A stretch of DNA of 64,000 nt. It comes from Notospermus geniculatus (Eukaryota > Nemertea > Pilidiophora > Heteronemertea > Lineidae). Below are positions 40,996-53,455 of this stretch, one piece after another. The position numbers were made by a program, and so were the translations under genes. Below the pieces are notes generated by a model, which saw nothing but the letters and a program-made list of their open reading frames with translations, had not been told where the DNA came from and ran no database searches. Each line of letters starts with the position of its first letter. The first letter of the stretch is position 1. Where the stretch lies: positions 166,465-230,464 of the forward strand of contig NMRB01000549.1 of assembly GCA_002633025.1 (NCBI GenBank), given 5' to 3'.

Positions 40996-42822
40996 ATCAT
41001 GCTGCCGCTGCCGCAGCTGTTTCTGGCAGTAGTGTGCATGTACTTGTACCTTTTCAGTTACTTTTTTTCGTCCCTATGTGATTCACCGCAAGGGTCGTTA
41101 GAGATTTAATGCGTTGGTCCCTGGGTCCGTGCACGGACTAAGGCTTGCTGGAGTACAGATCGCAATTGACGTCCCTAAATTCGCGCAACTTACGCTTAAC
41201 TTACGCGATGAGTTAAGCATGGCGCACACGTGCGACTAAAATGGGGGCGACTATACCGATGCGACTATTAAGTCGCATGCGATAATTACCTTTGAGGTTG
41301 ATCAGTGATGTCATCCGCGACATCACTGATCTCCCAAGGAAGCATTTGTCGCAAACGAGTCAACAAAAACTAAAAAAACTAAACATATGTTCAGTCGCTG
41401 CTGTGGTCGCAAGACCAGTCCCTAGAAAATCGCCAGTGTGCGCCATGCTTTACGCGGTTGTTACGCGACTTAAGCCGTGTATACCTGACATCCGTTATCC
41501 GTTATGCGATTCGACGCTATCCATCAAAACATTGGCTTCATGTAGTGATGCCGAATGGGTGAATGTCCTTCCTGGGTGACTCTAAATGTCACCCAGGATA
41601 AAACTGGGTGACCCTAAACGTCCCCAGAACATGGCTGGGTGACGTTTAGACCCTAAACGTCCTCGGAGACTAGGTCAAGTACCTAATTCCTATGCCATAC
41701 CGTAATGTAGGCCATGGGGCGCCCGCAAGCAAAATTAGGCCTAGCCTGGAAGGGCGCTAGGCATAGCCCTTGAAATTGTAGGCCAACCGGTACGGCTGGC
41801 CGCGGCCTAGTCCCTTGGCCCACATTTTCAAACGGAATGTGGTAAATACATGTATTTGTATTTCACGCAGTAATACAATTGTATAGTTCGCGTAAAGCCT
41901 AGTTTATACTTCGACGCACGACCATCGGCGTCTGACGCGCGATCAAAATCTGGATGCCAACATAATGAAGTAGGCTTATGTCGGCGTACAGATTTTGATC
42001 GTGCGTCGGACGCCGATGGTCCTGCGTCGAAGTATAAACTAGGCTTAAGAGTGGTGTAACTTACGCGGTGAGTTACATGTACGCGCAACCAGGGCGTGAG
42101 TTACGCGTGACTTGCGCGTAATTTGCGCGTCTAAGTTACGCGAAGCAGTAGGGAATTCAAATTGTGATCTGTACTCTATATAACGGTTGTCCCAGCAAAA
42201 TAGTAGGTCCAAGCTAAAACTACATGTTGGCAGCTTCAGAATAGAGAGTTTTTGCAAAGCCCCCGCAGCGCCGACGCGAACGTCTATACATTGTTCGCTA
42301 TTCTCTTCGTGGCATCGAACAATGGGATTGGCGTTCGCGTTGGCGTTTCGAGGCTTTGCGAAGTCTTTAATATCAGGGAGGTTAAGAATTCAAACGATCC
42401 AGACAACCTAGATTATGGGGTCGCCTGTTTTGGCCTCGGCAATGGCTTTGGGGCACCCTTTACTTGGAAGATATTCTCCTGTCCGGCCAGTACCTCTAAA
42501 CAGCAGAGCAGCAGTAACCTTTTCCGTCTAATCAAATGAATCTCAACCAGGCCTAAAACTTGAACAAAAGCATACATACCTCAGTTTGTCAACTCATAAG
42601 CTTCATGCTGCAAAGTATGATTCACCCAAACTTCAACATGGGCAAAGTGCCAAGCTTGGAAATTGCACAAGTCAGTGGTAAATAATCCATGTCGCAGTTA
42701 CCTAATGATGCTGGGTGACTTGAACAGGTTACAGCAAACACTCCAAGCTTGTGTTCAGTCAACTGGTGAATTGTAGTTTGTAGTTTAACATGTTTAATCA
42801 TTGTGTTCACTTTCTGGTATCT
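40996..42822. repeat. Segmental duplicate X, copy 1
   Basis: Matches 43272-44923 at high identity from CAATCATGCTGCCGCTGCC to CACTTTCTGGTATCT. This copy carries an additional MITE (41896-42045). Frames in it (such as 42252-42539) are repeated in the partner but resemble nothing known. GTGACCCTAAACGT and ACTTACGCG words recur inside. Confidence 0.92.
41896..42045. mobile_element. PIF/Harbinger-type MITE 3, empty in the paralogue
   Basis: Ends AGCCTAGTTTATACTTCG and complement, TAA at 41893-41895 and 42046-42048. The partner copy at about 44148-44152 reads straight through (TTCGCGTAAGAGTGG) with one TAA. Confidence 0.95.
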
Positions 42823-42840
42823 ATCATGTTGGTATTAAGC

Positions 42841-43075
42841 TCAATTATTGGGTCGTGCCGTTTACTTTGTTGGGGAAGTGCTTTTGTCGTGGGTTCGAGT
42901 CTGTGTTGGGGTTAACATGGAGTTCCTTTTTGCCATTGGGATGGCGTATTGCTTCAGTGGTTGATTTGATTCTTGGGTCTTGGCGGTCACCCTGGTAGGG
43001 AAGGCCTACCCCATCCCAATAAACATCACGGCCAGTACAGAATCGAACCCACCACAAAAGCAGTACACCAACACA
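42841..43075. repeat. Inverted pair of tRNA-like pieces
   Basis: GGGTTCGAGTCTG at 42889-42905 and its inverted relative (CAGAATCGAACCC at 43030-43045) are B-box-like words within arms GTGCTTTTGTCGTGGG and CCCACCACAAAAGCAG. It is probably a foldback of tRNA origin. Confidence 0.55.
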
Positions 43076-43228
43076 TATATTGGCAAGACCTTAGAGTTGA
43101 GCTCACAGAAACATGATCGAACGAACCAACATAACAGCACGGCACTGTCCACTTGAAATGAAATGAAGATCAACTTTATTCCGTTCCAGCATCAGGGTCA
43201 GTCCGTATTTTACATTCCGTTTGCAACC

Positions 43229-43252
43229 ACGATTCCGTTCCGTTCCGTTCCG
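43229..43252. repeat. (GTTCC)n microsatellite
   Basis: Four to five units of TTCCG. Confidence 0.8.
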
Positions 43253-43271
43253 TACTTAATAACTACCCCAA

Positions 43272-44923
43272 TCATGCTGCCGCTGCCGCAGCTGTTTCTG
43301 GCAGTAGTGTGCATGTACTTGTACCTTTTCAGTTACTTTTTTCGTCCCTATGTGATTCACCGCAAGGGTCGTTAGAGATTTAATGCGTTGATCCCTGGGT
43401 CCGTGCACGGACTAAGGCCTGCTGGAGTACAGATCGCAATTGACGTCCCTAAATTCGCGCAACTTACGCTTAACTTACGCAATGAGTTAAGCATGGCGCA
43501 CACGTGCGACTAAAATGGGGGCGACTATACCGATGCGACTATTAAGTCGCATGCGATAATTACCTTTGAGGTTGATCAGTGATGTCATCCGCGACATCAC
43601 TGATCTTCCAAGGAAGCATTTGTCGCAAACGAGTCAACAAAAACTAAAAAAACTAAAAATATGTTCAGTCGCTGCTGTGGTCGCAAGACCAGTCCCTAGA
43701 AAATCGCCAGTGTGCGCCATGCTTTACGCGGTTGTTACGCGACTTAAGCCGACCTGACATCCGTTATCCGTTATGCGATTCGACGCTATCCATCAAAACA
43801 TTGGCTTCATGTAGTGATGCCGAATGGGTGAATGTCGTCCTGGGTGACCCTAAATGTCACCCAGGATAAAACTGGGTGACCCTAAACGTCCCCCAGAACA
43901 TGGCTGGGTGACGTTTAGACCCTAAACGTCCTCGGAGACTAGGTCAAGTACCTAATTCCTATGCCCTACCGTAATGTAGGCCATGGGGCGCCCGCAAGCA
44001 AAATTAGGCCTAGCCTGGAAGGGCGCTAGGCATAGCCCTTGAAATTGTAGACCAACCGGCCGCGGCCTAGTCCCTTGGCCCACATTTTCAAACGGAATGT
44101 GGTAAATATTTGTATTTCACGCAGTAATACAATTGTATAGTTCGCGTAAGAGTGGTGTAACTTACGCGGTGAGTTACATGTACGCGCAACCAGGGTGTGA
44201 GTTACGCGTGACTTGCGCGTAATTTGCGCGTCTAAGTTATGCGAAGCAGTAGGGAATTCAAATTGTGATCTGTACTCTATATAACGGTTGTCCCAGCAAA
44301 ATAGTAGGTCCAAGCTAAAACTACATGTTGGCAGCTTCAGAATAGAGAGTTTTTGCAAAGCCCCCGCAGCGCCGACGCGAACGTCTATACATTGTTCGCT
44401 ATTCTCTTCGTGGTATCGAACAATGGGATTGGCGTTCGCGTTGGCGTTTCGAGGCTTTGCGAAGTCTTTAATATCAGGGAGGTTAAGAATTCAAACGATC
44501 CAGACAACCTAGATTATGAGGTCGCCTGTTTTGGCCTCGGCAATGGCTTTGGGGCACCCTTTACTTGGAAGATATTCTACTGTCCGGCCAGTACCTCTAA
44601 ACAGCAGAGCGGTAGTAACCTTTTCCGTCTAATCAAATGAATCTCAACCAGGCCTAAAACTTGAACAAAAGCATACATACCTCAGTTTGTCAACTCATAA
44701 GCTTCATGCTGCAAAGTATGATTCACCCAAACTTCAACATGGGCAAAGTGCTAAGCTTGGAAATTGCACAAGTCAGTGGTAAATAATCCATGTCGCAGTT
44801 ACCTAATGATGCTGGGTGACTTGAACAGGTTACAGCAAACACTCCAAGCTTGTGTTCAGTCAACTGGTGAATTGTAGTTTGTAGTTTAACATGTTTAATC
44901 ATTGTGTTCACTTTCTGGTATCT
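43272..44923. repeat. Segmental duplicate X, copy 2
   Basis: Partner of 40996-42822. It lacks the Harbinger MITE and thus provides its empty site. Confidence 0.92.
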
Positions 44924-45289
44924 GTTGCACAGGCGTGGCACTTAGCCATGTTCAAGTTAGGGTGAATCTTACTTTATAAGCCAGATACGACCTTCATGCT
45001 GTATAAGCCAGCTATCAGTTTCAAGCCACAGTAAGCATTTTGTCCTTTTGTCAGTCTACATATCGAAGGCCATTAGTACAATATAAAATGGTATCATTGT
45101 TCGTGGAAACAATAACTGCCTTTGTGAATTATTTGGATCTTTTGTCAATCTCTGTAGTGAATTCTAGTCACATGAATAGTTTGTAGATACACATTGTGTG
45201 TCTATGATATCATATCAAAAATTGATCAAGGGGATTTTTGATAACACACGTATTTGGTTGAATTGCGATTGTGAGTTTGTTAGCTTTTG

Positions 45290-45466
45290 TTAGCTCACCT
45301 GTATACGTTGGTATAGGTTACGTTTCATTTCTCTGTACTTCATTATATATTCCGCCTGTAAATATTGCAACTGGTTATTAAGGGCCAGTAATGCTTCGGC
45401 GTCGGCCCTTCGCATGTGTATATTCAGTTTCTTATTGATAATAAATATTACATTACATTACATTAG
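45290..45466 (+). mobile_element. 3' end of a non-LTR retrotransposon
   Basis: The hairpin GGGCCAGTAATGCTTCGGCG then TCGGCCC resembles that of the 14040-15425 element, and the end is (ATTAC)n at 45446-45464. No coding part was found in 44924-45289. Confidence 0.65.
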
Positions 45467-45472
45467 GCCTAC

Positions 45473-45713
45473 CTACACAAAGTTTTTTGGTACTCCTTCT
45501 TTACACAGTATGATATGCACAACGTTTCTACCAGTGTTCCCTGGTCGTCTTCAGGTGGCTGACACAGTATGATATGCACAACGTTTCTACCAGTGTTCCC
45601 TGGTCGTCTTCAGGTGGCTGAATTCAGCCACCTGAAGACGACCAGGGAACACTGGTAGAAACGTTGTGCATATCATACTGTGTAAAGAAGGAGTACCAAA
45701 AAACTTTGTGTAG
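45473..45713. mobile_element. Large perfect foldback with a duplicated arm
   Basis: CTACACAAAGTTTTTTGG to GGTGGCTGAATTC, then the exact complement back to CTTTGTGTAG. The left arm carries a 59-bp tandem duplication (45504 and 45563) that the right arm lacks. GAATTC is the centre. Confidence 0.93.
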
Positions 45714-46149
45714 TGTAATTTTCAAGCCCTTCTTAACAATGCCATTCAATGAAATTACATTACCTGTGGTGAGCTCTTACGATGGTGCAGTGTCCGTCGT
45801 AGACTAGTACCTGGTCCTACCGATGGTGTCGCTTTTGAATGGTAGGACCAGTCGTGGCCGCCATTTGTGGAGGAATTCTGACAGTGACGTCACTTGAAAA
45901 TTTTATGTAAATTATGTAAATTTATTCAATTCTCAATACGGCTGACGTACCAGAATGCAGATAGAAGGTGACCGACCTTTGACCCAGGAAATTCACCAAT
46001 CACGCCGGGGGTTTTCCATGTTAAAAATAGAAAATCTATCAACATAATAATTCACATACTTACCACCTGCGGCAGCACCGACCAATCAGAGGCACGAAGG
46101 CGGTAGGCACGCCCGCTCCTAACATACGCAAAAGCCCGGTGTAAAATAG
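45714..46149. other. Spacer with a small hairpin
   Basis: GGTCCTACC and its inverted copy GGTAGGACC at about 45812-45850. No gene. Confidence 0.5.
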
Positions 46150-46800
46150 TTAGGATCGGGTACCAGTCTATGTCCGTCGTCGTCCGTTAGCAGGGCGCGT
46201 TTCGTAACCGCTGGAGCTATTGATCTGAAACTTGGTACATATATACCCCCAGGTCAAATGACCTATTACACAAAGTTTCGGTGCGATTCGATTCTTGGTT
46301 TGGCCACCAGGTGGCTAAAACGAAAAACACAAAAAGTGCAATAACTCCTAAACTAATGACTGAATCATCTCCAAATTTTTATCATAGGTGTGTCTAATGA
46401 GGACACATAACATATATAACGGGTTTTTGATTTGACCTACTTTTCAAGGTCACAGAGGTAAAAGTTCAGAATTTTGCCTTTTGGGGTCACATTTCGTAAC
46501 CGCTGGGGCTATTGACCTGAAACTTGGTACATATAATACCCTTAGGTCATATGACCTATGACACCAAGTTTTGGTCCGATTTGATCCTTGGCTTGGCTAC
46601 CAGGTGGCTACAAAAACACAAAAGTGTAATAACTCCTGAACTAATGACTAGATCATCTGTAAAGTTTTATCATAAGTGTATCTAATGAGGATACATGACA
46701 TATATAACGGGTTTGTCATTTGACCTACTTTTCAAGGTCACATAGGTCACATTTTGCCATTTGGTGGCACGTTTTGTTGCTATTGTCTTTGACCAAATAT
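46150..46800. repeat. Dispersed repeat block, inverted relative of 21301-23935
   Basis: GTCCGTTAGCAGGGCGCGTT, ACTTGGTACATATATACCCC and TTTTCAAGGTCACAGAGG are complements or copies of modules in the 22.9 kb block; two successive units are visible. Confidence 0.85.
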
Positions 46801-47087
46801 CTTCTAACTTAGTGGATCAGGTGTCTGGGTAGGCCTACCCTCGGTACCTGGAAATCAAGGCTTGCCCGGGAACATTTCGATTTGTAACATTTGTCATTCG
46901 TTCTTCTGGCACAGTACATTCACACAGGTGAGCACTTGGTCCATGGACCATTTCATTTGTTTTATACCAAACTCTGTTAGTTGCTGTCAGTTAATAAACT
47001 CGCGATTCCACAGGGTGTCCCACATTATTTTTCTACTCTTCAAGCATACCGCTAACTTCATGTAAAGTATATTTATTACTTTTTTTG

Positions 47088-47745
47088 GCTGATGGGATTC
47101 ATAGATGTTTTGTTGAACGCGTGAAATTTTTGCATTGATACCATTGCTATTTGGACTGTATCACTCAATTTAAAATCAAAAAGTTGTAAAAAAATGTGAT
47201 TCCGGAATACGGTAAAATACGGGTGGATGAAAAAATCCCAAAATCTAAATTTTCATTTCTCATAAATGCTTTACTACAACTCGATGAAATTTTGCCTAAC
47301 TCTGCTCCATGATATTGCCCCTAATATGTGAAAGTATTAAACCAATAACTTTAATATATGCCCTGTGGCGCTCATTACTATAACGCCATATTTGAATCGA
47401 GCGTTTCGAAGTTTCACCATTTTCTCCTAAAATATGATGAATGATTACTATGGTTTTTACATTTGGCAATACAGTCTTAATACCAAAGATAATGTGTTGA
47501 AACTTTCACATTTTAGAAGCATAGCCACGGAAGAGTATGGAGTGAATTTCCATTGAGTTATAATGAATACTTTAATATTGAGAAATAGAAATTTGAAGTT
47601 CGGGACAGGTTTTTCCTATCTTATTGGATTCCGGAATCACACATTTTTACAATGATTTTTAAATTGAGTGATACGGTGCTAATACCAAAGGTATCAATGC
47701 AAAAATTTCACACGTGAAACAAAACATCTTCACATCATACGGTAC
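47088..47745. repeat. Inverted arms of about 125 bp
   Basis: GTGAAATTTTTGCATTGATA at 47088-47215 returns inverted at 47625-47745, with GATTCCGGAAT near the inner side. The stretch 46801-47087 shows nothing. Confidence 0.75.
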
Positions 47746-48828
47746 CAAATTTCATTGAATTATATTAGACAGTTGTTGAGAAATCAAGATTTGAAGTTCG
47801 GTGCGTTTTTTGGCCCGCCCGATATAAGTAGGCCTACCAGGAATTTACAACTTAGTAATCAATCAAAAGGTTGGGCGTTAAGTTACTTTTTCTGATAATA
47901 GAGGGAGTACGGTAGGGGAGACTGGGGACCGATGGGCCATGGGGACCAATGAGCCACTCCCTTATCTGCTGACTGCAAGGCACTAGAACAATCTGCCCAC
48001 TACCAACCGGACTACACTAATGTTGACCATCACCCACATTGTTTTCAAACTTCTGGAACAAAGCACAGACGTACCAGATAAACAAGTGTGTTTTTCACCT
48101 CCCGAAGTACATTTTTCTCGATTTCCTACATGTGTGATGGTGCAGTAATTGCATACATTTCAAACATCAATTTCAGGTGAGTGTTTCTGTTTTTTATTCC
48201 TCTCGCCACTCAAAGAATGTTCAGCTCAGTAGGTCACGTGATTCTTGTGTTATAATGACTTGCTCATCAGAGGCAGGGTTGGGGACCAATGGGCCAGTTT
48301 TGATGGGGTCCGAAGAGCCACTCTGGAGTCCAATGTACAGGTGACTCACGCCAATCATTTCGAATAGGCCTATGGATCAGCTGCGTCCAGCTGTGTTTAT
48401 GCCAAATGTACACAACAGGGTCTGATGTGAATTCTGGTTACCGATTAATTTTGAGTAAATATCACAGATCGGAATAACTCCTCGATGCCCAACAGGTAAA
48501 TCAGACATGACCTGCAAAGGCGATGCAATTGATCATTTTCATGATTTTGTTGCAGATTATACAAAATTAAATGACAACATCATTTAATTTTCTGTTAAAA
48601 TAGCATGGCCCATTGGACCCCGATGGGTGGCTCATTGGTCCCCTACCACGGGGTCCACTGAGCCACCTGGAACACCTTTACTAAAGTGACCCTTGCGATA
48701 ACAGTAAAGGGTTTCACTGTAAAAACAATGCGTGATTAATTGTGGCAATAGTTCTCCTTACAGCAGAAACTCTTCGTTGATTGCCGGCATCAAAGACTTT
48801 GACGCAATCGGCAATAACATAAAAAATA
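47289..48828. repeat. Segmental duplicate Y, copy 1
   Basis: Matches 49729-51432 from TTTTGCCTAAC to CAATAACATAAAAAAT. It includes the left end of the TA element (from 47915) but not its right end, and it is empty at the 51216 MITE site. Confidence 0.93.
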
Positions 48829-48984
48829 GTGCCAATGGCACTGTGCCCGCTTGGCTTTTTAGCACAGTGGTGGAAAGCATAAGCCATATCAGAATCCCAT
48901 ACAAGCCATCTTTGACAATATCTGTGACCAAAGCAAACTGTACAACAGTGCCCATTTTCTCCACTACGTTAAACAAATAGACAC

Positions 48985-49134
48985 TGTCATCGATCAGTCA
49001 CCGCCATGTTTGACCGCATCACTCCTCCTAATGGAGTTACCATTAGGGACCGCTTCACAATGGTAAGGAATCCTTACACATATTATTGCGCTGAACTTCT
49101 TTTCAACATGGCGGTGGCTGATCGATACTAGAGG
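48985..49134. mobile_element. Hairpin MITE
   Basis: ATCGATCAGTCACCGCCATG and inverted CATGGCGGTGGCTGATCGAT face each other at the two ends. Confidence 0.75.
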
Positions 49135-49530
49135 GTGTTATTTGGAACGCCCTCTAGTGTCAAGAATGTGACCAAAGCATACATAGCAGATTTTGTGAGT
49201 TTGGTTTTGGCCTCCTGGTGGCAAAGTCAAGAATTAGATTTCACCAAAATTTCGTCAGAGAATCCTGTGGTGGTCACATTGGTTACATCGAATTGCCTGG
49301 ATATTATTCTGATTGTGGCAATTCACCCAACCATTTGGTCATGTCAGTTTTCCTTTTCCCCCCTCTATGAGGTCCTCACATACACAACTGTAGAATCAGG
49401 CAAACTGCTGACTTATTTTAGTTTTAAATGCAAATATCTCTTAAAGTGATGTTTTAAAATGGTGTTTCCAGCAATAAAAGATAAATACACATTGAGCTAA
49501 CATATGTACCAGATTCATTAATCAGTATTT
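49135..49530. other. No recognised feature
   Basis: An open frame (49135-49449) is present but shows no family resemblance. Confidence 0.45.
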
Positions 49531-49730
49531 TGAGTGTTTCTGCTTCATTTAAGACATTTTGCAAATGTCCTTTGTTTCACCATTCAGTTATGTAATGGTC
49601 ACATTTTTTCTCTTTCACAATATAGAGTGATGTCTAAACTACATATTCCATCCGTTTTGAATACAACTGCCCAACTATTAATACCTAAAAAAGGACTTGG
49701 TACAATCGTTCCTTAAGTATACAGCTCCTT
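49531..49730. repeat. Dispersed 200-bp repeat, copy 2
   Basis: Same sequence as 6898-7098. It directly precedes segmental duplicate Y copy 2. Confidence 0.88.
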
Positions 49731-51432
49731 TTGCCTAACACTGTTCCATGATATTGCCCCTAATATGTGAAAGTATTAAACCAATATTTTTAATATATGC
49801 CCTGTGGCGCTCATTACTATAACGCCATATTTGAATCGAGCGTTTCGAAGTTTCTCCATTTTCTCCTAAAATATGATGAATGATTACTATGGTTTTTACA
49901 TTTGGCAATACAGTCTTAATACCAAAGATAATGTGTTGAAACTTTCACATTTTAGAAGCATAGCCACGGAAGAGTATGGAGTGAATTTCCATTGAGTTAA
50001 TGAATACTTATTGAGAAATAGAAATTTGAAGTTCGGGACAGGTTTTTCCTATCTTATTGGATTCCGGAATCACACATTTTTACAATGATTTTTAAATTGA
50101 GTGATACGGTGCTAATACCAAAGGTATCAATGCAAAAATTTCACACGTGAAACAAAACATCTTCACATCTTACGGTACCAAATTTCATTGAATTATATTA
50201 GACAGTTGTTGAGAAATCAAGATTTGAAGTTCGGTGCGTTTTTTGGCCCGCCTGATATACGTAGGCCTACCAGGAATTTACAACTTAGTAATCAATCAAA
50301 AGGTTGGGCGTTAAGTTACTTTTTCTGATAATAGAGGGAGTACGGTAGGGGAGACTGGAGACCGATGGGCCATGGGGACCAATGAGCCACTCCCTTATCT
50401 GCTGACTGCAAGGCACTAGAACAATCTGCCCACTACCAACCGGACTACACTAATGTTGACCATCACCCATATTGTTTTCAAACTTCTGGAACAAAGCACA
50501 GACGTACCAGATAAACAAGTGTATTTTTCACCTCCCGAAGTACATTTTTCTCGATTTCCTACATGTGTGATGGTGCAGTTATTGCATACATTTCAAACAT
50601 CAATTTCAGGTGAGTGTTTCTGTTTTTTATTCCTCTCGCCACTCAAAGAATGTTCAGCTCAGTAGGTCACGTGATTCTTGTGTTATAATGACTTGCTCAT
50701 CAGAGGCAGGGTTGGGGACCAATGGGCCAGTTTTGATGGGGTCCGAAGAGCCACTCTGGAGTCCAATGTACAGGTGACTCACACCAATCATTTCGAATAG
50801 GCCTATGGATCAGCTGCGTCCAGCTGTGTTTATGCCAAATGTACACAACAGGATCTGATGTGAATTCTGGTACCGATTAATTTTGAGTAAATATCACAGA
50901 TCGGAATAACTCCTCGATGCCCAACAGGTAAATCAGACATGACCTGCAAAGGCGATGCAATTGATCATTTTCATGATTTTGTTGCAGATTATACAAAATT
51001 AAACGACAACATCATTTAATTTTCTGTTAAAATAGCATGGCCCATTGGACCCCGATGGGTGGCTCATTGGTCCCCTACCACGGGGTCCACTGAGCCACCT
51101 GGAACACCTTTACTAAAGTGACCCTTGCGATAACAGTAAAGGGTTTCACTGTAAAAACAATGCGTAATTAATTGTGGCAATAGTTCTTCTTACAGCAGAA
51201 ACTCTTCGTTGATTGCAGGTGTAAAGGTTTTTAGTGTCCCCCCCTGTAAAACGTGTCCACTTCTATTGTTGAATGACGGAATAAGCGGCATGCGTATACA
51301 AACCAATTGTCAGACATTAGAATGTAACAATAGGATCTTTTGTTCCTGGGACAGTTTGTCCTGGGGACATTCTTTCCCTTTACACCGGCATCAAAGACTT
51401 TGACGCAATCGGCAATAACATAAAAAATGGCC
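49729..51432. repeat. Segmental duplicate Y, copy 2
   Basis: Partner of 47289-48828, with an additional 169-bp MITE at 51217-51385. Confidence 0.93.
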
Positions 51433-51452
51433 CATCGGTCCCCAGTCTCTCC
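50348..51452. mobile_element. TA-flanked element with GGGGAGACTGG ends
   Basis: Ends GGGGAGACTGG(A/G)GACCGATG and inverted CATCGGTCCCCAGTCTCTCC, TA at 50346-50347 and 51453-51454. Inner words GGGGACCAATG(A/G)GCCA recur on both strands. No transposase. Confidence 0.85.
51216..51387. mobile_element. CAGGTGTAAAGG MITE, copy 2 (inverted)
   Basis: Inverted counterpart of 12244-12413, within the 50348-51452 element. The paralogue at about 48797 reads GATTGCCGGCATC without it. Confidence 0.93.
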
Positions 51453-51598
51453 TAATTATAGGCCTCCTAATGAAATAACAAGTGTTAATCGAACTTGACC
51501 TAGATTTTGTGGTCATACACACCAATATGCAATATGAAAATGATCCGTCAAAAACTGAAGGCGCTATCCATCTGACAAGGGAAAAGTTTACGGACACA

Positions 51599-51630
<32 letters not shown>

Positions 51631-51761
51631 CGACAGACCACCACTAAAGGCGCCAAGCACAGCATAAGCCCTTTTGGCCTATGGGCCAAGCGGGCTAAAA
51701 ATGGCCCATCGGTCCCCAGTCTCTCGTAATTATAGGCCTCCTAATGAAATAACAAGTGTTT
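51424..51761. repeat. Duplicated element end and a CACG microsatellite
   Basis: ATGGCCCATCGGTCCCCAGT through AACAAGTGTT occurs at 51424-51486 and again at 51699-51761. Between them is a (CACG)n run at about 51595-51632. Confidence 0.9.
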
Positions 51762-52464
51762 AGATTTACCGGTTGTTGACTGAATTGTATTATTTAGAAT
51801 ATCATCAATATTCTTATGTAAAGTTTCAGGCATATTGCTGGCATACAAAAAATTTTTGTTCGTAATGATCTTCTCTACACAAAAATCCTTCACAAATTAA
51901 GATACCTTCAGTTACAGGATCACTAGAGGCAAATTAGTAAACTGACTTTTTGGCACATATTCGGAGTTGTATATTCTTGGTGCTTATATATTCTTGCTTA
52001 AAGTTAACGTTTAGGTCTATAGCGAAAAATCAACTATCGTACATGTACGTGTAAAGGTATATCATCCGACTTAACACTTACTTGATGACGCAAGACCGGG
52101 CGGACAAAAATGAAAGGAACTGTTTATTTGCACAGCTAACTACAGTGTATTCAGTAAGTATAGGTAATAAAATTCTTGGATGCGCATCGTTCGGTTAATT
52201 ATTATTTATTTTGCTGTGACCAATGGCCGCAAACCAGCTCATTAATTATGCAGCGCTCTCAGAGAAGCACAAACATTCTTCGGGTGGACACTGGTGCTGG
52301 AGAAGGGTTGCGGAAAGGAGCACTTACAAGCGATTTTCAGAAGAAAGTGGCTAACCATCGAGTCCGGGTTGCCAAACAGTAGCCTACGGATAATTTGGCT
52401 GAAACGTCGAGCTGACCGCATTTCGTGAACCAGGTAATAGATTCCCTTCCTGCACCTTCAGTTA
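51762..52464. other. No recognised feature
   Basis: No inverted repeat and no frame above background. Confidence 0.5.
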
Positions 52465-52545
52465 CAACTATAGTTGAGTAAGCGCAGTGCAAACGCTGTA
52501 ATGACTACAACCCCGTCGGTCGGGAGTTCGATTCCCGTGTGGTCT
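52465..52545 (+). ncRNA. tRNA-like sequence
   Basis: A-box-like TAGTTGAGTAAG, B box GAGTTCGATTCCC and a paired T stem (CGGGA/CCCGT). The other arms are poor, so it is a SINE head or a tRNA relic. Confidence 0.4.
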
Positions 52546-53205
52546 CAATTGTCATCTTTTTTCCAGGTTTTTTTTTCGTTTCTCAGAAAACTGTACTGTT
52601 TTGATTTTTGGAAATTTCTCCGTGAAACAACTGGTTAATTAATCCCTTCGTATGGTAATTAATACTGGTTGTGATACTGCAAGAGAATCGGCTGCATGAT
52701 TGACACATCATCTTGGGCACATCCTACACACTATGGGCACGCCTTACTCCGACCAACAAATCCCAGGGGGTTTGGAAACATCGATGTTTACATTTTGTTA
52801 TTTTGGACTTTGGGGACATGCCAACCCACCAACTTGAAAACTTTCGGTATCTAAAGAATTTCTAGAGGGGCAGAACTGACTGGGCACAGACAAATAAAAT
52901 GTACCGTAAGTAAACAATGATTTTCGTGGCCCGCGAAAATATCCGTGATACGTTATCTTTAAGAACACCTCCCTAATGTTTCAGTTATAATTACAGAGGT
53001 AGTGATTACAAAAGTTTGAAGAGTACACTGGGCTGAGTAGCCCAACATGTAGGCCTACCGTTAGATGCAGAGTAAAATCTCGCCACGAACAAACGACAAT
53101 CTACTAAGAAAAAGATGAAATGTTTTGTGGTTTTCCAAAATGAGAAATTCAGTTGAATTCGGTAGTCTAACTACCATGAACGAGCAACGAAGCACCGCCA
53201 CAATG
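52546..53205. other. No recognised feature
   Basis: No gene, RNA or inverted repeat that I can support. Confidence 0.5.
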
Positions 53206-53455
53206 GCCGTGTTCGGAATGCTTCCCCGAGGAAATTTCTTCCCCGAGCTTCGGGGAATGTGAGCATACACAGTGAAGGCGAAATTCCGAACGATATTTGC
53301 GCTTCCTCGGGGAAAGGTACTACTGTGGGTTGCAGTCGTGAAATATTCCACGTTTAGCCAAAGTGAGCGACTCGGCGAGTCGCTCACTTCGGCCAGGCTC
53401 GAGGAAGCCTTGGCAGCCTTCCCCGAGCCTCCCCGAGGAAGCTTTCCGAACGCGC
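53206..53455. mobile_element. MITE with GTTCGGAA ends and CCCCGAGG words
   Basis: GTTCGGAATGCTTCCCCGAG opens; CTTTCCGAAC preceded by CCCCGAGGAAG closes. Contains a strong internal hairpin at 53359-53392 (GTGAGCGACTC/GAGTCGCTCAC). Confidence 0.82.

Noticed and set aside
42187-42539. Plus-strand ORFs repeated in both copies of duplicate X, preceded by CTCTATATAACGG
   Set aside because: Their repetition follows from the segmental duplication. Two frames are equally open, and no family or splice pattern supports either.
48758-48976. Membrane-protein-like minus ORF
   Set aside because: Its C-terminal third is element sequence shared with 51190-51430; the hydrophobic part has no family match or splice support.
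51391-51667. ORFs with repeated Arg-Thr-His-Ala or Val-Arg-Ala-Cys
   Set aside because: Translation of the CACG microsatellite.
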